The position numbers were made by a program, and so were the translations under genes. From Bacteroidota bacterium (GTDB lineage Bacteria; Bacteroidota; Bacteroidia; Chitinophagales; Chitinophagaceae), in contig JAEZRL010000285.1 of the NCBI GenBank assembly GCA_023440945.1, forward strand, positions 1 through 11,608: 11,608 bases of DNA. Reading direction: 5' to 3'. The notes under the pieces are model-generated. The model ran no database searches, had not been told where the DNA came from, and saw only the letters and a list, made by a program, of their open reading frames with translations. This document shows, in pieces, positions 7,378 to 11,608 of this stretch. Every line of letters begins with the position of its first letter. The first letter of the stretch is position 1.

Positions 7378-7830
7378 TCATTCTCTGTTTTTTGAATCTA
7401 TCCAGATGGTAACAGGTCCATCATTCACCAATGCAACTTTCATATCAGCACCAAATATGCCTGTTTCAATTTCTTTACCAAGATCCGTTTGCAGTTGCTG
7501 TATCATTTTTTCATACATCGGTATAGCAAAAGAAGGTTTTGATGCTTTGATGTAAGAAGGCCTGTTTCCTTTTTTGGTGCTTGCATGTAAAGTAAACTGG
7601 CTAACAAGCAGAATGGAGCCTGCAGCTTCTTTCACACTTACATTCATTACCCCATTTTCATCATTGAAAATTCTAAGATTAACGATCTTGCTGCTAAGCC
7701 ACTGAATATCTTCATCCGCATCCGCATCTTCAATTCCAAGAAGTATCAATAAACCCTTTTCAATGCTTCCTGTAATTTTGTTGTCAACACTCACCGAAGC
7801 TTGTAAAACTCTTTGTATAACAGCCCGCAT
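7378..7830 (-). CDS. dtd: D-aminoacyl-tRNA deacylase Dtd
   Basis: A 150-residue cytoplasmic enzyme that hydrolyses D-amino acids (and mischarged glycine) off tRNA, protecting translation. The family nearly always begins with MRAVIQRV, which sets the start at the ATG at 7830 and not at the in-frame ATG at 7848. Signature SQFTLHA (77-83) and the cross-subunit Gly-cisPro motif in NDGPVT (136-141; Gly138-Pro139) are intact, as are the GNRPSY and ASKP segments (88-98). It is the first gene of the minus-strand block dtd, globin, MazG-like, yihY. A 13 bp perfect dyad lies 26 bp upstream of its start. It is divergent from arfB, another translation quality-control gene, across 239 bp. Confidence 0.97.
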   Translation of the reverse strand: MRAVIQRVLQASVSVDNKITGSIEKGLLILLGIEDADADEDIQWLSSKIVNLRIFNDENGVMNVSVKEAAGSILLVSQFTLHASTKKGNRPSYIKASKPSFAIPMYEKMIQQLQTDLGKEIETGIFGADMKVALVNDGPVTIWIDSKNRE

Positions 7831-7855
7831 GTAATGATTTTTAAACATTAAAGAG

Positions 7856-7868
7856 TTGTTCTGAACAA
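7856..7868. promoter_or_regulatory. 13 bp perfect dyad upstream of dtd, possible operator
   Basis: TTGTTCTGAACAA is a perfect inverted repeat with 6 bp arms around a single central base. Its near edge is 25 bp from the dtd start, where it could overlap a promoter. In about 1 kb of intergenic DNA one such dyad could occur by chance, so this is only a candidate binding site. Confidence 0.25.
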
Positions 7869-7949
7869 TTTATTTTTTGATATCGCCACCGTTTTTATTT
7901 CGTTCACACTTATTTTATTTTAGCCTCAATAAATACCGAATTTTTAATG

Positions 7950-8019
7950 ATACAATCTGCGGCATTTTATGGCATCTTCGTTGCGTCGCATTTCGTTCAT
8001 CTGCATATCATTGAGCAAC
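7950..8019 (+). repeat. Intergenic repeat copy A
   Basis: This stretch runs ATACAATCT, GGCATTTTATGGCATC, TTGCGTCGCA, TTCATCTGCATA and ATTGAGCAA. It shares ATACAATCT and TTGCGTCGCA exactly, in the same order and nearly the same spacing, with 11113-11181, plus partial matches in between and after. It lies in the dtd/arfB divergent region, ending 50 bp before the arfB start, and it is not coding. The core TGCGTCGCA is itself a short dyad. It looks like one member of a dispersed intergenic repeat. Confidence 0.55.
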
Positions 8020-8069
8020 TTTTATTCTCTTTGCAAAAGAACTATTAACTCAAACAACTTCTTAATCTT

Positions 8070-8477
8070 ATGAAGATAGATATTACGCCTGAAATAAGTT
8101 TTCAAACAGCAAGAAGTGGCGGCAAAGGAGGGCAAAACGTAAATAAAGTAGAAACGATGGTTGAAGGCCGTTGGCTGATAGACGAATCGACTTTGATAAG
8201 TGATGAACAAAAACAGCTTATTAAACAAAAGCTTTCCAACAGGATAACTGCGGATGGTTTCTTGTTGGTTAAATCGCAGGAGCAGCGGACACAGGCAGGC
8301 AATAAAGAAAGAGTTATAGAAAAAATGAATGAACTGGTGCAAAATGCCCTGATAAAAAAGAAATCACGTATAGCAACCAAACCTACCAAAGCTTCAAAAG
8401 AAAAAAGGATAGAAAGCAAAAAACGAAACGCTTCCGTAAAAGGAGGTCGCCGAAAGTTGAAACACGGTGATTATTGA
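8070..8477 (+). CDS. arfB: Alternative ribosome-rescue factor ArfB (peptidyl-tRNA hydrolase)
   Basis: A 135-residue release-factor-like protein that enters ribosomes stalled at the end of broken mRNA and hydrolyses the peptidyl-tRNA. The catalytic GGQ is at residues 20-22 within SGGKGGQNVNKVET, the usual RF1/RF2-type domain 3 signature. There is no stop-codon recognition domain. The C-terminal third (about 93-131) is very basic (KKKSR, KASKEKR, SKKR, KGGRRK), matching the tail that ArfB/YaeJ places in the empty mRNA channel. Length matches E. coli ArfB (140). The start gives MKIDITPEISFQTARSGG, as expected. It is a single gene divergent from dtd. The following gene is 102 bp away and unrelated. 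Confidence 0.95.
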   Translation: MKIDITPEISFQTARSGGKGGQNVNKVETMVEGRWLIDESTLISDEQKQLIKQKLSNRITADGFLLVKSQEQRTQAGNKERVIEKMNELVQNALIKKKSRIATKPTKASKEKRIESKKRNASVKGGRRKLKHGDY

Positions 8478-8579
8478 TTGCTGATATTTTTATAGAAATA
8501 GAATAATATAAATAGTTCGATGGAATAATTTCAGCAAATATTTCCACTACATTTATACTTCTTCGCCAAAACGATTGCT

Positions 8580-9932
8580 ATGAATAAGACAAAACTTCTT
8601 CTGTGGTCAATAGTTGCTGCCCTCGCCGGGTTTATTTTTGGTTTTGATACGGTTGTAATTTCAGGTGCCAACCTGCCTATAAAAGAACTTTGGCATACAA
8701 CGCCGTTGTTTCATGGTTTCTTTATTATGTCAATGGCTTTATGGGGAACAGTTCTTGGTGCTATTTTCGGCGGCATTCCAACTGAAAAATATGGACGTAA
8801 AAAGGTGTTACTGTGGATCGGCATTCTTTTCAGCGTTTCTGCTGTTGGCTCTGCTTTAGCGCCTGGTCCTTATTTGTTTTCTTTCTTTCGTTTTATTGGC
8901 GGAATAGGTATTGGTGTTTCTTCTGTTGCAGCGCCAACCTATATATCAGAAATATCAACTGCAAAAACAAGAGGCAGGTTGGTTGGTTTGTACCAGTTCA
9001 ATATCGTATTTGGAATATTGATTGCATTCTTTTCGAACTATTTATTAAAGGGTGTTGGTGGAGAAAACGATTGGCGCTGGATGCTTGGCATAATGGCTAT
9101 TCCCGCTTTAATCTATACACTATTGGTTTTCACTGTTCCTGAAAGTCCGCGTTGGCTGATAACGATAAGAAACAATTTAGCAAAAGCCAAAGAAATTTTA
9201 GTACAAATAGGTGAAGAAAATCCTGATGCAGAAATAAGAAATATTATATCAGCAAATGAATCTATAAAAGCTAAAAGCAGCAACCAACACTTGTTTGCAA
9301 AGAAATATGAGAAGGTTTTATGGCTTGCATTTTTTGTTGCGTTTTTTAATCAATGGAGCGGCATCAATTTTATTTTATATTACGCTCCTGAGATTTTAGA
9401 AAGTGCAGGTTTAGGAGCTAAAGAATCTTTGTTTAATTCCATAGCTATTGGTGGCACCAATCTTATCTTCACTTTTGTTGGTTTGTATCTCATTGACCGC
9501 ATTGGCCGAAAACAATTACTTCTTATTGGTTGCTTTGGTTATATTATCAGCCTTGCAGCCGTTGCCTGGAGTTTTTATGCACATGCAGGAAATGTGTTTT
9601 TATTATGCTCTCTGATGTTTTTTATTGCTTCACATGCCATAGGACAGGGTGCTGTTATCTGGGTTCTTATCTCTGAAATTTTCCCTAATAATGTACGTGC
9701 TTTGGGACAATCATTTGGTGCGAGTGTACATTGGGTTTTTGCTGCGCTCATCACATTGATAACACCTGTTTTTCTTGATAAAGAGAATGGTGTTTTTGGG
9801 GATAATCCGTGGCCTATTTTCGCTTTCTTTTGTTTTATGATGGTTTTACAATTAGTGTGGATACTTACAAAAGTTCCGGAAACAAGAGGTGTTTCACTTG
9901 AAGACCTGGAGAAGAAATTAATTGCCCACTAA
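8580..9932 (+). CDS. Sugar porter family MFS transporter
   Basis: A 450-residue, twelve-helix major facilitator of the sugar porter family (relatives XylE, GLUT), likely a sugar-proton symporter in the inner membrane. Signatures: GFDTVVISG (21-29), YGRKK (71-75), YISEIS (121-126), RGRLVG (131-136), PESPRWL (187-193), GINFILYYAPEI (261-272), DRIGRK (306-311), WVLISEIFP (361-369) and PETRG (433-437). Sugar-site residues expected from XylE are visible as Gln139, Gln258, Asn263, Trp361 and Trp385, but the usual QQ before SGIN is NQ (Asn257-Gln258), a form I recall in other Bacteroidota porters. Asp23 in helix 1 fits proton coupling. A GH20-like secreted enzyme follows after 47 bp, suggesting uptake of a released sugar. 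The substrate cannot be told from sequence. Confidence 0.94.
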   Translation: MNKTKLLLWSIVAALAGFIFGFDTVVISGANLPIKELWHTTPLFHGFFIMSMALWGTVLGAIFGGIPTEKYGRKKVLLWIGILFSVSAVGSALAPGPYLFSFFRFIGGIGIGVSSVAAPTYISEISTAKTRGRLVGLYQFNIVFGILIAFFSNYLLKGVGGENDWRWMLGIMAIPALIYTLLVFTVPESPRWLITIRNNLAKAKEILVQIGEENPDAEIRNIISANESIKAKSSNQHLFAKKYEKVLWLAFFVAFFNQWSGINFILYYAPEILESAGLGAKESLFNSIAIGGTNLIFTFVGLYLIDRIGRKQLLLIGCFGYIISLAAVAWSFYAHAGNVFLLCSLMFFIASHAIGQGAVIWVLISEIFPNNVRALGQSFGASVHWVFAALITLITPVFLDKENGVFGDNPWPIFAFFCFMMVLQLVWILTKVPETRGVSLEDLEKKLIAH

Positions 9933-9979
9933 AAGTTATTTGATACATTTTAGAAATTTTTTGTTCAATATTTAGAAAT

Positions 9980-11095
9980 ATGAATAAGACTTATTTGAGA
10001 AGAATTGTGTTTGTTCTTATAGCTTTAGCTGTTTGTTTTACTTCAACATTAAAAGCGCAGAATAAATTAGACTCACTTTTACCTGTTCGTGGTTTTTGCA
10101 TCGGGGCACCAAAGCCAGAAGGTGTTGATGCTTTTGTGAAATTTATCAATGAAGAGTTGGCGCCACGGAAAGTAAATACACTGATACTTCGTGTTGATTA
10201 TGGTTACGAGTTTGAAAGCCACCCCGAACTTAGGGACAGTGTTGCGCTTTCAAAGCAAGATGTAAAAAAACTGGTTGATGCATGTAAGAAAAATAACATT
10301 CATCTTATTCCTCAAATAAATCTATTAGGTCATCAATCGTGGGCTAATAAAACAAATAAACTGCTTACGGTTTATCCCCAATTTGATGAAACACCGCACG
10401 TACAAATGCCTGAGAAATATGGATGGCCGAATGCGGATAATTTATACTGCAAAAGCTATTGTCCTTTGCATCCGGATGTTCACAAAGTTGTTTTTGATCT
10501 GGTGGATGAGATCTGCAATGCTTTCGAAGCCGATGCTTTTCATGCCGGTATGGATGAAGTATTTTATTTAGGTGACGATAAATGTCCTCGTTGCCAGGGC
10601 CGGGATAAATCTGAATTATTTGCCGGCGAAGTAAGAAGGATAAGAGATCATTTACAGCAGAAGAACAGGAAATTGTGGATATGGGGGGATCGGTTAGTTG
10701 ATGGTAAAACAACTGGTTTAGGGATGTGGGAAGCAAGTTATAACAACACTTACAGGGCAGTGGATATGATACCAAAAGATGTTGTTATTTGCGACTGGCA
10801 TTATGACAGAGCCGATAAAACACCGGTTTATTTTGCCATGAAAGGTCTGGATGTTATCACTTGTCCGTGGCGTGTTCCTTCTTTGGCCGTTGAACAAACC
10901 GAAGACATGTTAAGGTTCAGGGAACAATCAACAAAAGAAATGAAAGAACATTTCCTTGGAATGATGCAAACTGTTTGGTCTGACGCTGATTCTTTTCTCG
11001 AAGGATTTTACAGCAATGCAAAAGATCAGAAAGGTAGTAATCAAACTGCCTGGGATTGTTTTAAAACCATGTATGGAAAGATAAATTCGTTGTAA
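9980..11095 (+). CDS. Secreted GH20-like glycoside hydrolase (beta-N-acetylhexosaminidase-like)
   Basis: A 371-residue exported protein. The N-terminus has basic residues, a hydrophobic run (9-23) and a probable signal-peptidase site after LKA (residue 26). The mature part resembles a GH20 TIM barrel: NTLILRVDYGYEFES (66-80), PQINLLGHQSW (111-121) and FHAGMDEVF (187-195), where Asp192-Glu193 match the catalytic Asp-Glu pair of hexosaminidases. There the Asp positions the substrate N-acetyl group and the Glu is the acid. WIWGDRLVD (233-241) fits a substrate-pocket strand. A CPRC pair (Cys202, Cys205) follows the catalytic strand. Unlike typical GH20 enzymes there is no N-terminal non-catalytic domain. 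It probably shares a transcript with the sugar porter. GH20-like fold is fairly sure; N-acetylhexosamine specificity is inferred. Confidence 0.85.
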   Translation: MNKTYLRRIVFVLIALAVCFTSTLKAQNKLDSLLPVRGFCIGAPKPEGVDAFVKFINEELAPRKVNTLILRVDYGYEFESHPELRDSVALSKQDVKKLVDACKKNNIHLIPQINLLGHQSWANKTNKLLTVYPQFDETPHVQMPEKYGWPNADNLYCKSYCPLHPDVHKVVFDLVDEICNAFEADAFHAGMDEVFYLGDDKCPRCQGRDKSELFAGEVRRIRDHLQQKNRKLWIWGDRLVDGKTTGLGMWEASYNNTYRAVDMIPKDVVICDWHYDRADKTPVYFAMKGLDVITCPWRVPSLAVEQTEDMLRFREQSTKEMKEHFLGMMQTVWSDADSFLEGFYSNAKDQKGSNQTAWDCFKTMYGKINSL

Positions 11096-11112
11096 AAATT
11101 GGGTTTATTTTT

Positions 11113-11181
11113 ATACAATCTACAGGTTTTCATAGCATCGTCCCTTGCGTCGCAATCACTTCGTCTGTATAACTTATAGCG
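11113..11181 (+). repeat. Intergenic repeat copy B
   Basis: This stretch begins 18 bp after the GH20-like stop codon. It contains ATACAATCT, GGTTTTCATAGCATCG, CTTGCGTCGCA and CTTCGTCTGTATAA, matching copy A at 7950-8019 in order and spacing with two exact blocks of 9 and 10 bp. It is in the sense direction of the upstream gene. It has no T-run or strong stem that would make it a standard terminator. The remaining intergenic DNA up to 11300 is AT-rich and shows no gene that I can support. Confidence 0.55.
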
Positions 11182-11306
11182 TCAAAAAATCCCCCTATTG
11201 TCGTCCAATATGAAAGTGACAGAACCCATTAAGTTTCTGGCAACTTTTTAACTTTTATCGCTTCAAGACTTCGCTTTTTATTAACAAACTTTTCCTTTTA
11301 ATCGAG

Positions 11307-11344
11307 TCTTATTACCATAGTGTTTGTGCCAAACTGTAATAAGA
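11307..11344 (+). promoter_or_regulatory. Interrupted hairpin in the leader of the lipoprotein gene
   Basis: TCTTATTAC at 11307-11315 pairs perfectly with GTAATAAGA at 11336-11344. The intervening 20 bases can extend the stem through AG and TTTG pairing with CAAACT, with two small left-side bulges and a TGC loop. The hairpin ends 46 bp before the lipoprotein start codon. No T-run follows directly, so an intrinsic terminator is unlikely; an operator or a leader structure is more plausible. Confidence 0.4.
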
Positions 11345-11390
11345 GCATAAACATTTCTCTTTTACATTATCAAATTAAAATATTACGATC

Positions 11391-11608
11391 ATGAGATACA
11401 GATTCGTTGTTATAGCATCCGCTGCCCTGATGATCGCTGCATCCTGCACCACAACTCAAAAATTGTACGCCCAGCAGGATGACGAAGTGTACACTGACAG
11501 CGATAACAACTTTGCTAATAACAACCAGGATGAACCGCTCATAAATCCTGGAGCAGATGTAAGTTTTGAGCAGTTTTATACTGATTTAAGTCCTTATGGC
11601 CGTTGGGT
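11391..11608 (+). CDS. Putative lipoprotein, N-terminal part (cut by window edge)
   Basis: An open frame starts at the ATG at 11391 and runs to the right edge (72 codons, no stop). The first 18 residues are a signal sequence (RYRFVVIASAALMIAAS) followed by Cys19, which fits a lipoprotein box in the looser form seen in Bacteroidota (AAS-C), so lipid attachment and an envelope location are expected. After the Cys there is a polar, acidic and Asn-rich linker (DDEVYTDSDNNFANNNQDE), then VSFEQFYTDLSPYGRW (57-72). The F-Y-x-x-L-S-P-Y-G-x-W segment is the start of a domain I recall in Bacteroidota lipoproteins often rich in YG/W repeats (DUF6600-like). Function is unknown. Its leader is long, with a hairpin at 11307-11344, so it probably has its own promoter. 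Confidence 0.75.
   Translation, partial: MRYRFVVIASAALMIAASCTTTQKLYAQQDDEVYTDSDNNFANNNQDEPLINPGADVSFEQFYTDLSPYGRW

Noticed and set aside
7831..8069. Search for Bacteroidota-type promoters (TTG and TAnnTTTG) in the divergent region and other gaps
   Set aside because: Only partial matches with wrong spacing were found, so no promoter was called.
8022..8342. Minus-strand 106-residue open frame opposite arfB
   Set aside because: It overlaps a clear arfB in another frame and its translation resembles no family; it is a shadow frame.
10365..10775. Minus-strand 136-residue open frame inside the GH20-like gene
   Set aside because: It lies wholly opposite a well-supported coding region and has no recognisable features of its own.

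Overview
The window looks like a chromosomal stretch from a low-GC member of the Bacteroidota, most likely Chitinophagaceae or a close relative. This is inferred from the gene families (a Bacteroidota-style Rrf2 regulator, a long arginine deiminase next to a CtlX-type hydrolase, a NQWSGIN-type sugar porter, a secreted GH20-like enzyme and an SPYG-type lipoprotein), the AT-rich intergenic DNA and the near absence of strong Shine-Dalgarno sequences. There are no rRNA or tRNA genes, transposases, phage genes or CRISPR arrays. It reads as ordinary core and metabolic gene content with a few accessory points of interest.

Positions 1-7830 are almost entirely minus strand. Reading in the direction of transcription (right to left), the first block is dtd, a group III truncated haemoglobin, a MazG-like pyrophosphohydrolase and a YihY/BrkB membrane protein, with gaps of 21-36 bp. 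Next comes a two-gene unit of an arginine deiminase-family protein and a CtlX-type citrulline hydrolase, 3 bp apart, which together could take arginine to ornithine without ATP. A stand-alone Rrf2 regulator with a four-cysteine cluster follows. Then come a uridine-phosphorylase-like enzyme and dapF (2 bp apart), and finally a CorA-family magnesium transporter cut by the left window edge.

Positions 8070-11608 are plus strand: arfB (stalled-ribosome rescue), a sugar porter of the major facilitator superfamily and, 47 bp later, a secreted GH20-like glycosidase. A lipoprotein gene is cut by the right edge. The divergent dtd/arfB pair puts two translation quality-control genes back to back: Dtd clears D-aminoacyl-tRNAs and ArfB frees stalled ribosomes.

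The least explained signals are in the intergenic DNA. Three diverged copies of a roughly 70 bp element appear at 5534-5604 (minus), 7950-8019 (plus) and 11113-11181 (plus), and look like a dispersed repeat family. A long interrupted hairpin lies in the leader of the lipoprotein gene, and a 13 bp perfect dyad lies just upstream of dtd. I found no clear-cut new defence or mobile system. The arginine/citrulline pair and the repeat family deserve the most attention.
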